Positions 1 through 9,366 of a stretch of DNA of 37,202 nucleotides are shown here, in pieces (within the stretch, counting starts at the first letter, position 1; each line of letters starts with the position of its first letter). Made by a program: the position numbers and the translations under genes. Origin of the DNA: an uncultured Pseudoxanthomonas sp. (GTDB lineage Bacteria > Pseudomonadota > Gammaproteobacteria > Xanthomonadales > Xanthomonadaceae); the NCBI GenBank assembly GCA_937975725.1, contig CALJUL010000076.1:1-37202 (forward strand), given 5' to 3'. Below the pieces are notes generated by a model. It saw nothing but the letters and a program-made list of their open reading frames with translations. It ran no database searches and was not told the DNA's origin.

Positions 1-312
1 GCCCACCGACATGCCGACCGGCGAGCCGCTGGACCCCACGCCCAGCAGGACGATGCCGTTGGCGCCCAACGCCGCCGCCTCGCGCTTGAGCCGGGCCACG
101 GCGGCGTCGGTCTGGCCCTGGGTGCCGAAACCGACGGCGCTCTTGGATTCGAGCTGGGCGATCTCCTGCGCGCCCGCGGGCGCGGTGCGGTAGACCTGCA
201 CCTGCGCCGGATCGATCGGCGCGCGCGCCTGGCCCAGCATGACCTTGGAACTGCTGGCGCAGCCGGCGGCCAGCGCGGCGGCGAACAAAACGGTGGCGAT
301 TCGGAACGTCAT
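1..312 (-). CDS. Small lipoprotein, 3' part outside the window
   Basis: The minus strand reads from an ATG at 312 to the window edge, giving 104 residues with no stop. It begins with a short hydrophobic signal ending in a lipobox (LAAGC, Cys18), so the mature protein should be lipid-anchored, probably in the outer membrane. The start is supported by a GGGAG Shine-Dalgarno about 9 bases upstream. The rest contains a stretch with alternating Gly/Val/Ala and a helix (QTDAAVARLKREAAALGANG), which recalls small lipoproteins with a YbjQ/DUF4156-like fold, where a helix packs on a short sheet. That family resemblance is weak and from memory. It is divergent from xanB2 with about 140 bp between starts. 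No function can be assigned. Confidence 0.8.
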   Translation of the reverse strand, partial: MTFRIATVLFAAALAAGCASSSKVMLGQARAPIDPAQVQVYRTAPAGAQEIAQLESKSAVGFGTQGQTDAAVARLKREAAALGANGIVLLGVGSSGSPVGMSVG

Positions 313-455
313 GGCGGCATCTCCCTGTATCCGCGGCCGATCTTCCGCCGCGACGGCTGAATAGTGGCATATCCCGGCGCCGGGCCGCGCCGTCGCCGGC
401 CGTCCCGCGGCGACGCGCTATCATTCGCACCCACCATGCACCGCCGCACCGTTCG

Positions 456-1475
456 ATGACCGCCGTCCCCGACCATCCGCCCGCGCCTCAGCGGCTGGCG
501 GTCGACTACATCCACGCCCCCTCGCCCACCGCGCTGCTGGGGCTGCCGGAGACGCTGGCGGTATTCGGTTTCGGGACGCTCGCGCCCACGAGCGCGGCCG
601 TCGACGATCCGCGCTACCTGCGCGTGCCGCTGTCGCCGCTGGCCGGCGGCGCGGCGCCGTTCGAGGCGTGGCGCGGCACCGCGCCGGTCGCGCACGGGCG
701 CGACGGCGACATCCGCTACAGCCACGACGGCGCGCTGATGTTCGGCGTGCTGGAAGTGGAGGAGACCGGAGCCGGCGTCCTGCGCGCCAGCGCGCACGCC
801 TACGCCGCCATGGCCGCGTTCTGGCAGCGCAGCGGCTATCCGCACCTGCTGCGCATCTGGAACTACTTCGACGCCATCACCGACGGCGACGGCGACGGCG
901 AGCGCTACCGGCAGTTCTGCGTGGGCCGGGTGCAGGGCCTGGGCGAAGTGGACACGCGCACCCTGCCGGCGGCCACCGCGATCGGCAGCCGCGACGGCCA
1001 CCGCGTGCTGCAGGTGTACTGGCTGGCCGCGCGCGAGCCGGGCCTGCCGCTGGAGAATCCGCGCCAGGTCAGCGCCTACCGCTATCCGCGCGAATACGGC
1101 CCGCAGTCGCCCAGCTTCGCGCGCGCGCTGCTGCCGCCCTCGCCGCGCGTGCCGCTGCTGCTGTCCGGCACCGCCAGCATCGTCGGCCACGCCTCGCAGC
1201 ACGCCGACTCGCTGCGCGCGCAACTGGACGAGACCCTGACCAACCTGGACAGCCTGCTGGCCGCCGCGCGCACGCACGCGCCCGCGCTGCCGCCGCACCT
1301 GGACGCCAGTTCGCGGCTCAAGGTCTACGTGCGCGACGCCGACGATGCCGCCGCGGTGACCGCGCAACTGGAAGCGCGCGTGGGCACCGGCGTGCCCTGG
1401 CTGATGCTGCAGGCCGATGTGTGCCGGCGCGAGCTGCTGGTGGAGATCGAAGGCATGCACGGCGTGCGCGCTTGA
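456..1475 (+). CDS. xanB2: Chorismatase, XanB2/FkbO/Hyg5 family
   Basis: 339 aa. Known members of this family split chorismate; XanB2 of Xanthomonas yields 3- and 4-hydroxybenzoate plus pyruvate. 3-hydroxybenzoate feeds the xanthomonadin (aryl polyene) pigment and 4-hydroxybenzoate feeds ubiquinone. Sequence support is the central motif WNYFDAI followed by ERYRQFCVGR (about residues 135-155), typical of the chorismatase catalytic region, and the C-terminal half, which has the YjgF/RidA-like fold pattern (LYVRDADDAAAV-like segment, here KVYVRDADD). A short Asp-Gly repeat (DGDGDGE) lies just before ERYRQF. No Shine-Dalgarno is evident; a TATCAT -10-like box lies at 419-424. The next genes are a small membrane protein and hemB. 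The hydrolase subtype (3-HBA, 4-HBA or dihydrodiol product) cannot be decided by eye; the name rests on family and lineage. Confidence 0.85.
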   Translation: MTAVPDHPPAPQRLAVDYIHAPSPTALLGLPETLAVFGFGTLAPTSAAVDDPRYLRVPLSPLAGGAAPFEAWRGTAPVAHGRDGDIRYSHDGALMFGVLEVEETGAGVLRASAHAYAAMAAFWQRSGYPHLLRIWNYFDAITDGDGDGERYRQFCVGRVQGLGEVDTRTLPAATAIGSRDGHRVLQVYWLAAREPGLPLENPRQVSAYRYPREYGPQSPSFARALLPPSPRVPLLLSGTASIVGHASQHADSLRAQLDETLTNLDSLLAAARTHAPALPPHLDASSRLKVYVRDADDAAAVTAQLEARVGTGVPWLMLQADVCRRELLVEIEGMHGVRA

Positions 1476-1547
1476 AGCGAGCACGCGTCGTCCGCATAGT
1501 GCGGGCGTGGGGCGCCGCACCGCGCGCCCGGTGAGGAGCGTCCGGCG

Positions 1548-1796
1548 ATGGGACTGATCAGCCTGCTATGGGGCATCGTGGCGATGCTGTGGATGGTGCT
1601 GGCGCTGATCCCGGTACTGGGGATCACCAACTGGCTGCTGATCCCGTTCGCGGCGGCCGGCGCGATCATCGCCGCACTCGGCATCCTGTTCACCCGCAGC
1701 GGCAGGCGCGGCCGCGCCAAGACCGGCCTGGTGCTCAACGGCATCGTCATCGTGGTGGGCATCGTCCGCCTGGGGATCGGCGGCGGGGTGATCTGA
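1548..1796 (+). CDS. Small three-helix membrane protein
   Basis: 82 aa, almost entirely hydrophobic. Two membrane helices fill residues 1-50 and a third covers about 60-80. A basic loop (TRSGRRGRAK) lies between the second and third and should face the cytoplasm. A GTGAGGAG Shine-Dalgarno lies about 10 bases upstream of the ATG. It sits between xanB2 and hemB on the same strand, 72 bp after xanB2, so it may be co-transcribed with it. No family is recognised. Confidence 0.7.
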   Translation: MGLISLLWGIVAMLWMVLALIPVLGITNWLLIPFAAAGAIIAALGILFTRSGRRGRAKTGLVLNGIVIVVGIVRLGIGGGVI

Positions 1797-1886
1797 CCGC
1801 CGGCGGCGCGTCCGCACTGCGACCGTTCGCCGCAGACCGCGCGCGCCGGCCGGGCGTATCATGCGCGGCTCTGCCCGGAGCCCGAC

Positions 1887-2876
1887 ATGGCCTATCCCCA
1901 TACCCGCCCCCGCCGCATGCGCCGCGACGAGTTCTCCCGCCGGCTGATGCGCGAGCACGTGCTGACCACCGACGACCTGATCTATCCCGTGTTCGTGCAC
2001 GAGGAGAGGGGGCGCGCGCCGGTGCCGTCGATGCCGGGCGTGGAACGGCTGTCCATCGACGAACTGCTGCGCGTGGGCGAGCAGGCACTGGAGCTGGGAG
2101 TGCCGGTGCTGGACCTGTTCGGCGTGCCGGACCCGGCCGCCAAGACCGCCGACGGCCGCATCGCCTGGGACGAGGACGGCATCGTCCCGCGCGCGATCCG
2201 CGCGCTCAAGGCGCGCTTCCCGGAACTGGGCGTGATGAGCGACCAGGCGCTGGACCCGTACACCACGCACGGCCAGGACGGGCTGATCGACGACAGCGGC
2301 TACATCCTCAACGACGAGACGATCGAGGCGCTGGTCAAGCAGTCGCTGGCGCACGCTGCCGCCGGCGTCGACATCCTCTCGCCCAGCGACATGATGGACG
2401 GCCGCATCGGCGCGATCCGCGAAGCGCTGGAGAACGCCGGCTACGTCAACACCCGCATCATGTCCTACGCGGCCAAGTACGCGAGCGCGTTCTATGGCCC
2501 GTTCCGCAGCGCCGTGGGCAGCGCCGGCAGCCTGGGCAAGGGCAACAAGTTCACCTACCAGATGGACCCTGCCAATTCCAACGAAGCGCTGCACGAGATC
2601 GCGCTGGACCTGGAGGAAGGCGCCGACATGGTGATGGTCAAGCCCGGCCTGCCCTACCTGGACGTGATCCGCCGGGTGAAGGACGAATTCGGCGTGCCCA
2701 CCTTCGCCTACCAAGTCAGCGGCGAGTACGCGATGCTCAAGGCCGCCGCCGCCAACGGCTGGCTGGACGAGAAGGCCTGCGCACTGGAAGCGCTGACCGC
2801 CTTCAAGCGCGCCGGCGCCGACGGCGTGCTGACCTACTTCGCCCTGGACGCCGCGCGCTGGCTGCGCGGCGGCTGA
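1887..2876 (+). CDS. hemB: Delta-aminolevulinic acid dehydratase (porphobilinogen synthase)
   Basis: 329 aa, the usual length. It condenses two 5-aminolevulinate molecules to porphobilinogen in tetrapyrrole (heme) synthesis in the cytoplasm. The two active-site lysines are visible: Lys197 in SYAAKYAS and Lys252 in MVMVKPGLPYLD, the Schiff-base lysine. The metal-site segment around residues 118-131 reads SDQALDPYTTHGQDG, with Asp instead of the Cys triad of zinc enzymes, so this is the magnesium-dependent, Pseudomonas-like type. A TATCAT -10-like box lies at 1857-1862, 24 bases before the ATG, with no clear Shine-Dalgarno. Identification is firm. Confidence 0.97.
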   Translation: MAYPHTRPRRMRRDEFSRRLMREHVLTTDDLIYPVFVHEERGRAPVPSMPGVERLSIDELLRVGEQALELGVPVLDLFGVPDPAAKTADGRIAWDEDGIVPRAIRALKARFPELGVMSDQALDPYTTHGQDGLIDDSGYILNDETIEALVKQSLAHAAAGVDILSPSDMMDGRIGAIREALENAGYVNTRIMSYAAKYASAFYGPFRSAVGSAGSLGKGNKFTYQMDPANSNEALHEIALDLEEGADMVMVKPGLPYLDVIRRVKDEFGVPTFAYQVSGEYAMLKAAAANGWLDEKACALEALTAFKRAGADGVLTYFALDAARWLRGG

Positions 2877-2938
2877 GCCCAGGCCCAGGAGATTCCTCGA
2901 GAAGCGGGGACACGGCTCAGGGCGAAAAAGCAGGAAAT

Positions 2939-3034
2939 ACGCGGATCAAATCAAGCGGCTCCCCAGCGCTCATCCGCGTTTATCCGTGTCTTGCGTTTTC
3001 CGGCCGTGCGGTCGCGACTGGCGTCGCTCCTGCA
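2939..3034. repeat. REP/BIME-like intergenic palindromic remnant
   Basis: After hemB, an ACGCGGAT at 2939-2946 is mirrored by ATCCGCGT at 2972-2979, followed by TTATCCGTGTC to 2990. At 3010-3034 a second unit contains the hairpin GCGAC-TGGC-GTCGC-like palindrome followed by TCCTGCA, which on the minus strand reads as a GTAG-type REP head with one change (GCAGG). The same two motif types recur, in better-preserved form, at 22631-22793. The remaining bases to 3235 show no gene and no further structure. Confidence 0.55.
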
Positions 3035-3235
3035 CGGCGTGCGGGTTACTGTGGTTCTGTGTGGAAGGGACATGCGTTCGGAGCGCGATTCCGTCATGAA
3101 TCCGGATGTATGGCATTTCTGCCTGCGATGAATCGGCACGGATCATGCGGCCACGGCCTTCGATGCCGTCTCCGCGTCCATCCGCACAATCTGCGGCAAA
3201 GGCCCTGATGCCGTGCGGTCGTGGCCGGCAGGTTG

Positions 3236-4126
3236 CTAGAGGAGGCAGCCGTCCTGGCCTGTCGTTTTCGGCACCAATGCCCGGTACAGGTCGCTCTTGC
3301 CCGCCTTCGGCGAGCGCGCCGTGCCGGTGACGAGGAGTTCGGCGGGCTTCGAGGCGTCCACCACCGGGGCGCGGGTATCGGCGTCCTCGGTGTTGAACGA
3401 CAGCGCCCACGGCTGCGCATCGGCGTAGGCGCGGCCGTCGCAGGCGGCGGTCCACAGGCGCGAGGTGCCGGCCGCGGCGTCGCCGCGCGAGAACATCAGC
3501 GCGCGTCCCGCGTCCAGCCAGGCGGCGTCGGTCTCGTCGGCGGCGGTGTTCACGCCGGGCAGCGGGTGGGGGTCGGCGAAGGCATCGCCGTTCCAGTGCG
3601 CGAGGTACAGGTCGAAGCCGCCCGCGCCCTTGCGCCCGTCGCTGGCGAACAGCAGCCAGCGGCCGTCCGCGCTGGGGGTGGGCGAGCGTTCGTCGCCGCG
3701 CGTGTTGACCGCATCGCCCAGCGATTGCGGCGTGCCGAAGCCGCCGTCGGGCAGGACCGCCGCGCGGTACAGGTCGCGGCCGCCGCGACCGCCCGGGCGC
3801 GTGGAGGCGAAATACAGCCATCGCCCGTCGGCGCTGAAGAACGGCTCGGCTTCCTCGGCGGCGGTGTCGAGCGGCAGCGGCTGCGGATCGGTCCAGCGCT
3901 TATCGTGCAGACGCGCTTGCCAGAGATCGCCGCCGCCGGGGCCGCCGGCGCGGTCGGGACTGCCCCAGACGATGCGCTGTCCGTCCGGCGCCACCGTGCC
4001 GCGCACTTCGGCGTCACGGGTGGACACCACCCACAGGCCTTCGATGCCGTACTCGGCTAGCTGCGCCGGCGCCGCGGCGCAGAGTAGACTGGCTGCGAAT
4101 GCGGTGGCCATCCGTCTGCGCTTCAT
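3236..4126 (-). CDS. Secreted WD40-like (PD40) beta-propeller protein
   Basis: 296 aa from the ATG at 4126, chosen because GGGAG lies about 9 bases upstream and the protein then begins with a basic, hydrophobic signal peptide (MKRRRMATAFAASLLCAAAPAQ). The frame is open further upstream, but those longer starts would run through the aroE promoter and coding region. Five repeats follow with the pattern S-DGRWL-FAS-R-GG-GG-DLY-A, typical of PD40 blades seen in TolB and in OmpA-associated proteins; they lie at roughly residues 40-285. It probably folds as a five- or six-bladed propeller in the periplasm and binds a partner or ligand. There is no OmpA or peptidase domain. Its start is 52 bp from the divergent aroE start. 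Exact function unknown. Confidence 0.8.
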   Translation of the reverse strand: MKRRRMATAFAASLLCAAAPAQLAEYGIEGLWVVSTRDAEVRGTVAPDGQRIVWGSPDRAGGPGGGDLWQARLHDKRWTDPQPLPLDTAAEEAEPFFSADGRWLYFASTRPGGRGGRDLYRAAVLPDGGFGTPQSLGDAVNTRGDERSPTPSADGRWLLFASDGRKGAGGFDLYLAHWNGDAFADPHPLPGVNTAADETDAAWLDAGRALMFSRGDAAAGTSRLWTAACDGRAYADAQPWALSFNTEDADTRAPVVDASKPAELLVTGTARSPKAGKSDLYRALVPKTTGQDGCLL

Positions 4127-4178
4127 GGCGGTCGCTCCCGTCTGCATATCCTTGTCGAACGGGGGTTTATAGCAAGTC

Positions 4179-5027
4179 ATGTCCCAATCCCGATACGCCG
4201 TCTTCGGCCATCCTGTCGCCCATTCGCTGTCGCCGCACATCCATGCGGCGTTCGCGCGGCAGGCGGGCATCGCCCTGGAATACACCGCCATCGACGCCGC
4301 GCCGGGCGATTTCGTCGCCGCGCTGGAGCGCTTCGCCGCCGCCGGCGGCAAGGGCGCCAACGTCACGCTGCCGCTGAAGGAAGCCGCGTTCGCGCTGTGC
4401 ACGCAGACCAGCGACCGCGCGCGCCGCGCCGGCGCCGTCAACACGCTGACCCGCAACGACGGCCAGTGGCACGGCGACAACACCGACGGCGCCGGCCTGG
4501 TGCGCGACCTGACCGGCCGCCAGGGCCTGGACCTGCGCGCGCGCCGCGCCCTGCTGCTGGGCGCCGGCGGCGCCGCGCGCGGCGTGGCACCGGCCCTGCT
4601 GGACGCGGGCATCGCCGAACTGGTCATCGTCAACCGCACGCCGGAGCGCGCCGACGCGCTGGCCGACGCGTTGGGCGAACCCGGCCGCGCGCATTCGCGC
4701 TACTGGGAAAGCCTGCGCGACCTGGGCGACTTCTCCCTGATCGTCAACGCCACCGCCGCCGCGCGCCAGGACCAGGGGCCGCTGGCCCTGCCCTTCACCC
4801 TGACCACCGAACGCACGCTGGCGGTGGACCTCAACTACGGCGAGGCGTCGATTCCCTTCCTCGCCTGGGCGCGCGCGGCCGGCTGCCACGACGCGGTGGA
4901 CGGGTTGGGCATGCTGGTGGAACAGGCGGCCGAAGCCTTCGAGCACTGGCACGGCACGCGCCCGGACACCGATGCCGTGTACGCCGGGCTGCGCGACCGC
5001 GACAAGGTGCTGGTGACGGCGGACTGA
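4179..5027 (+). CDS. aroE: Shikimate dehydrogenase (NADP-dependent)
   Basis: 282 aa. It reduces 3-dehydroshikimate to shikimate in the chorismate pathway, upstream of the chorismate that XanB2 consumes. The N-terminal substrate domain shows SLSPHIH (Ser16, Ser18), the catalytic Lys67 in NVTLPLKEAAF, Asn88 and catalytic Asp103 in GDNTDGAGL. The Rossmann loop is GAGGAARG at 128-135 and the NADP phosphate-binding NRTPER starts at 152. NVTLPLK replaces the more usual NVTVPFK. No strong Shine-Dalgarno is seen. A diverged inverted copy of bases about 4647-4757 of this gene lies downstream at 5462-5575. Confidence 0.96.
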   Translation: MSQSRYAVFGHPVAHSLSPHIHAAFARQAGIALEYTAIDAAPGDFVAALERFAAAGGKGANVTLPLKEAAFALCTQTSDRARRAGAVNTLTRNDGQWHGDNTDGAGLVRDLTGRQGLDLRARRALLLGAGGAARGVAPALLDAGIAELVIVNRTPERADALADALGEPGRAHSRYWESLRDLGDFSLIVNATAAARQDQGPLALPFTLTTERTLAVDLNYGEASIPFLAWARAAGCHDAVDGLGMLVEQAAEAFEHWHGTRPDTDAVYAGLRDRDKVLVTAD

Positions 5028-5082
5028 CCGCTGCCGCGCCCGCACCCGACGCATTCCCGATCCCCGCGGCGAGGACCTGCAC

Positions 5083-5445
5083 ATGGACGGTTTCCTGACC
5101 CAGACCCTGACGATGCTCGGCTTCCAGTTGCCGGAGCTGCTGGCCTGCGTGGCCGGCGCGGCGATGCTGTGGACCGGCGCGCCGCGGGTGCCGGGACGGC
5201 CGCTGGCGCTGGCCGGCATGTTGACCCTGCTGGCCGCGGCACTGCTGCGGCTGGCCACCAGCATCGGCCAGACCTGGCTGATCCACAACGCGGCGGCCGA
5301 GGGCTATGCCAGCCTCAGCGGCCGCCTGGCGATGTTCTCGGCCCTCGGCATCCTGCTCGGCATCGCTTCGGCGGTGGGCCTGGTGCTGCTGGTCTGGGGC
5401 GCGTGCAAGGCGATGCGGGCCGCGGCGGCTTCCCGCGCGGCGTAA
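5083..5445 (+). CDS. Small four-helix membrane protein
   Basis: 120 aa with four hydrophobic segments at about residues 14-32, 40-60, 80-97 and 98-112, and a short basic C-terminus. GAGGA lies about 10 bases before the ATG. It follows aroE by 55 bp on the same strand and may be read through from it. No family is recognised and no catalytic motif is visible. Confidence 0.65.
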   Translation: MDGFLTQTLTMLGFQLPELLACVAGAAMLWTGAPRVPGRPLALAGMLTLLAAALLRLATSIGQTWLIHNAAAEGYASLSGRLAMFSALGILLGIASAVGLVLLVWGACKAMRAAAASRAA

Positions 5446-5461
5446 GACGCAGGCGTGCGAA

Positions 5462-5575
5462 CGCGGTGGCGTTGACGATCAGGGAGAAGTCGCCCAGATC
5501 GCGCAGAGTCTTCCCAATAGCGCGAACGCGCGCGGTCGGGTTCGCCCAACGCGTCGGCCGGCACGTTGGCGCGCA
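5462..5575 (-). pseudogene. Inverted, decayed fragment of aroE
   Basis: The reverse complement of 5462-5575 matches aroE bases about 4647-4757 at roughly nine bases in ten. Translated, it gives ADALGEP-RA-SRYWE as in AroE residues about 162-180, then shifts frame at a small insertion (GGGAAGACTC against GGGAAAGCC), after which the DNA still matches (TGGGCGACTTCTCCCTGATC). It cannot encode the protein. It occupies most of the gap between the 5083 membrane protein gene and the DUF58 gene; the remaining bases to 5655 show nothing recognisable. Confidence 0.85.
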
Positions 5576-5655
5576 GCGTGCGGCATGCCGTGCGCATCAT
5601 GCACGGCCATGGGCAGGGCAAGCGCCGGCCTCCCGGTCGCCGCGCGCGCCTGCCG

Positions 5656-6954
5656 CTACAGCAGGCCGTCCCGCTTGACCGCCAGGTAGCGTTCCACCAG
5701 CGCGGCGGGGAGTTCGTCGCTGGACACGTCCAGCACCATCACCCGGTGGCTGCGCAGCGCGTCGTGCGCGGCGGTGCGCTGCTCCAGGTAGCGGGCGACG
5801 GCGCCGGCGTGGATGGCGTCCTGCAGGTCGTCCACCGGCCGCTCCAGCGCCTGGTCCAGCGAGGTCTCGCGCAGGCTGGCCACGCACACCAGGTGGCGGC
5901 GCTGCAGCAGGCGCACGGCGGCCAGCAGGTCTTCGATGTCCTCGTCGCGTACGTTGGTGACCAGCATCACCAGCGCGCGGCGGCGCTGGCGCAGGCTCAG
6001 TTCCGTCGCGGCAGCCAGGTAATCGGTCGCTACCGCCTGCGGCTGCAAGTCGTAGCTGGCGCGCAGCAGGGTGTCGATGGCGCCCATGCCGCGCTGCGGC
6101 GCCACCCAGCGGCCGTCGCCGCCCGACGCCAGCAGGCCCACCGCGTCGCCCTGGCGCAGCGCCAGGTAGGACACCACCAGCGAGGCGTTGAGCACATGGT
6201 CGAAGTGCCCGAGTTCGTCCTCGCGCGCCAGCATGCGCCGGCCGGTGTCGATCAGCATCACCAATTGCTGGTTCTTCTCGTCCTGGTATTCGCGCGAGAC
6301 CAGCTTGCGCGAGCGCGACGTGGCCTTCCAGTCGATCTGGCGCAGGCTGTCGCCCACCCGGTACTCGCGCATCTGGTTGAAGTCGGTGCCCTCGCCGCGG
6401 CGGCGCTTGAGGTGCGCGCCGACCAGCCGCGACGCCTGTTCGGCGCTGAACAGCGCGAAGCGCGTCAGCGGCGCGAAGTCGGGATACACGCGCACGCGCT
6501 GCGGCGCGCCGGCCACGCGTACCTGCCGCCACAGCCGCAGCGGCGAATGCAGGCGCAGGTGCACGCCGTCGAACACCGCATCGCCGCGCGCGTTCGGCCG
6601 CAGACGGTAGCCCACGCTCGTCGCCGACAGCGGCGCCAGCGCCAATGCGCGCGGCAGTCCCTGCGACGGCCAGCCCGGCGGATGCAGGTCGAACACGTCC
6701 AGCCGCTGCCGCACCAGGGATTCCAGCCGCAGCGTCACTTCGCGCTCGATCCCCAGCGGCAATGCCTCGGGCACTTCCCGTAGTACCTGCGGCGTGGGCC
6801 GGCGACGAAGCCAGCCCGCGTCGAACGCCGCGGCCAGCGCGAGCGCCGCGCCCGCCGCCTGCCATTGCCACGGCGGCCAGCCGAGGTACGCGACCGCCAG
6901 CCCCGACAGGCCCCAGGCGACGAGCAGCAGGAGCAGCGGCGCCGCCGGCCTCAT
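5656..6954 (-). CDS. DUF58 domain protein (MoxR-associated)
   Basis: 432 aa from the ATG at 6954, preferred because it directly precedes two membrane helices (residues about 5-22 and 32-46) and has GAAGG about 10 bases upstream; the frame stays open to 7110 but the extra residues are low-complexity. The DUF58 core contains GTDFNQMREYRVGDS, then IDWKATSR and a VMLIDTGRRM strand, with an Asp that resembles the start of a von Willebrand A-like fold. Such proteins are encoded next to MoxR ATPases and are thought to be membrane-anchored partners in assembly or activation of cell-envelope or metal-cofactor proteins. It is the last gene of the six-gene minus-strand cluster, 217 bp after moxR. Confidence 0.9.
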   Translation of the reverse strand: MRPAAPLLLLLVAWGLSGLAVAYLGWPPWQWQAAGAALALAAAFDAGWLRRRPTPQVLREVPEALPLGIEREVTLRLESLVRQRLDVFDLHPPGWPSQGLPRALALAPLSATSVGYRLRPNARGDAVFDGVHLRLHSPLRLWRQVRVAGAPQRVRVYPDFAPLTRFALFSAEQASRLVGAHLKRRRGEGTDFNQMREYRVGDSLRQIDWKATSRSRKLVSREYQDEKNQQLVMLIDTGRRMLAREDELGHFDHVLNASLVVSYLALRQGDAVGLLASGGDGRWVAPQRGMGAIDTLLRASYDLQPQAVATDYLAAATELSLRQRRRALVMLVTNVRDEDIEDLLAAVRLLQRRHLVCVASLRETSLDQALERPVDDLQDAIHAGAVARYLEQRTAAHDALRSHRVMVLDVSSDELPAALVERYLAVKRDGLL

Positions 6955-7171
6955 CGCAGGATGCCTTCGCACGCCGGCGCTGGAACCGGCTGCGCCGCCG
7001 CGCGCGGCAGGTGACCGGAAAGACGGCGGGGAAAGTGCGGCGACGCATCGCCACGCCCGGGGCGCTTCGCCCGAACCGGCATTCCGGCCACCGCGCGCGC
7101 CGATGCCCACGCGCGTCCTGCCCGCGAACGGGCGAGGCGGCGGCGGAACGCGGCGGCGGCGCTGTCCGGCC

Positions 7172-8169
<998 letters not shown>

Positions 8170-8173
<4 letters not shown>

Positions 8174-9366
8174 AGGCGGTTTCTCAGTTCGATCAGCGTG
8201 GAAATGCGGTCGCGGAATCCCCGCCGGTCGTGCGAGGCGGGAACATTGAGCATGCTGCGGACGCGCTCGGCCGGCACGCCCAGGCGTTCGGCGATGGCGG
8301 CCACCTGCGGTTCGCCGGCGAGCGCGGCGGCGACCGGATCGCGCCGGCGCAGGCGGGCGAGGAAGGACTGCCGCACGGCGGTGTAGAGCAGCACGCCGCG
8401 GCCGTAGCGGTAGGCGTGCTCGCCGCTGGCGCGCACGTGCTCCAGCAGCGAGCGGCGCTCGGCCGCCGGCGACGGCAGCGCCGGGCCGAAGCGCTGCATG
8501 CGCCGCCACAGCCAGGCGCACAGGGCCAGCAGCAGCGGCAGCCAGACCATCCAGCCCTTGGCGAGCAGGGTGCGCCACAGCGACGGCATTTCCGCCGCGT
8601 AGACCAGGTGCACGGTGCCGCGGCCGTAGTTGGGCGCCAGCACCTGCCGCGCCAGCGCGCGGTGCGGGCCGTCGCGCAGGCCGCCCTTCGGCGGCTGGGT
8701 CAGGTCTTCCAGCAGGCGTGGGCGCACGGCGGCGTTGGCGAGGAAGTCCATTTCCGCCAGCACGTCGACGTGGCCGTCGCCGTGCGCCAGGCGCGCGTAC
8801 ACGTAGCCCTGCTCCAGGTCGCCCCAGGACAGCTCCGGCTCCACGCCGTCGAAGGCGAAGCGGCGGCCGTTGCAGAACTCGACGTGGTGGTCTTCGCCCT
8901 CCACCTGGAAATCGACGCAGCCGGGCGTTTCCTCCACCAGCCACAGCGACAGCCGTTCCAGCAGTTCGGCGTGCGGCAGGTCTTGTCCCGTGATTTCCTC
9001 GCTGCGCAGGTACAGCGGCGTGCGCACGACCAGGTGCCCGCCGGCCGCCACCCAGTCCAGCAGGCGGTCCATCTGCGGCGGCGACAGCGTGCGCGGGTCG
9101 TTGAACAGCACCAGCGTGTCGTGCGGATCGGGCGGGTGTTCGTCCAGTTGCAGGCGCTGGCGCACGTCCACGCGAACGCCATCGGCCTGCAAGGTCTTGG
9201 CCAGGGCGTAGAGCGGATTGAACGCCGCCTCGCCGGTGGGCGGCAGGTACAGCGTCTGCTGCACCCGGTGGTAGGCCTGGCGGAACCACAGCACGCCGAC
9301 CACGACCAGCACGGCCAGCAGCGCCGTGCCGGCGACCGACCAGCCGATGCGCGCGCGCCGGCTCAC
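8170..9366 (-). CDS. DUF4350 domain membrane protein, GTG start
   Basis: 398 aa. A GTG at 9366 is the natural start: it overlaps the previous stop as GTGA, and the protein then opens with a basic segment and a membrane helix (about residues 8-28). The DUF4350 region follows, with TLVLFNDPRTLS and GGHLVVRTPLYL (about 85-120), the class I glutaminase-like strand pattern of this family. A second membrane helix lies near residues 270-288, and a basic cytoplasmic tail holds helices with RYGRGVLLYTAVR. DUF4350 proteins occur in MoxR operons with DUF4129 and RDD proteins; their biochemical role is not known. Confidence 0.85.

Noticed and set aside
6955..7110. Longer DUF58 start at 7110
   Set aside because: Extra residues are low-complexity Gly/Ala/Arg typical of unselected GC-rich frames; the ATG at 6954 has a better ribosome binding site and starts at the first membrane helix.
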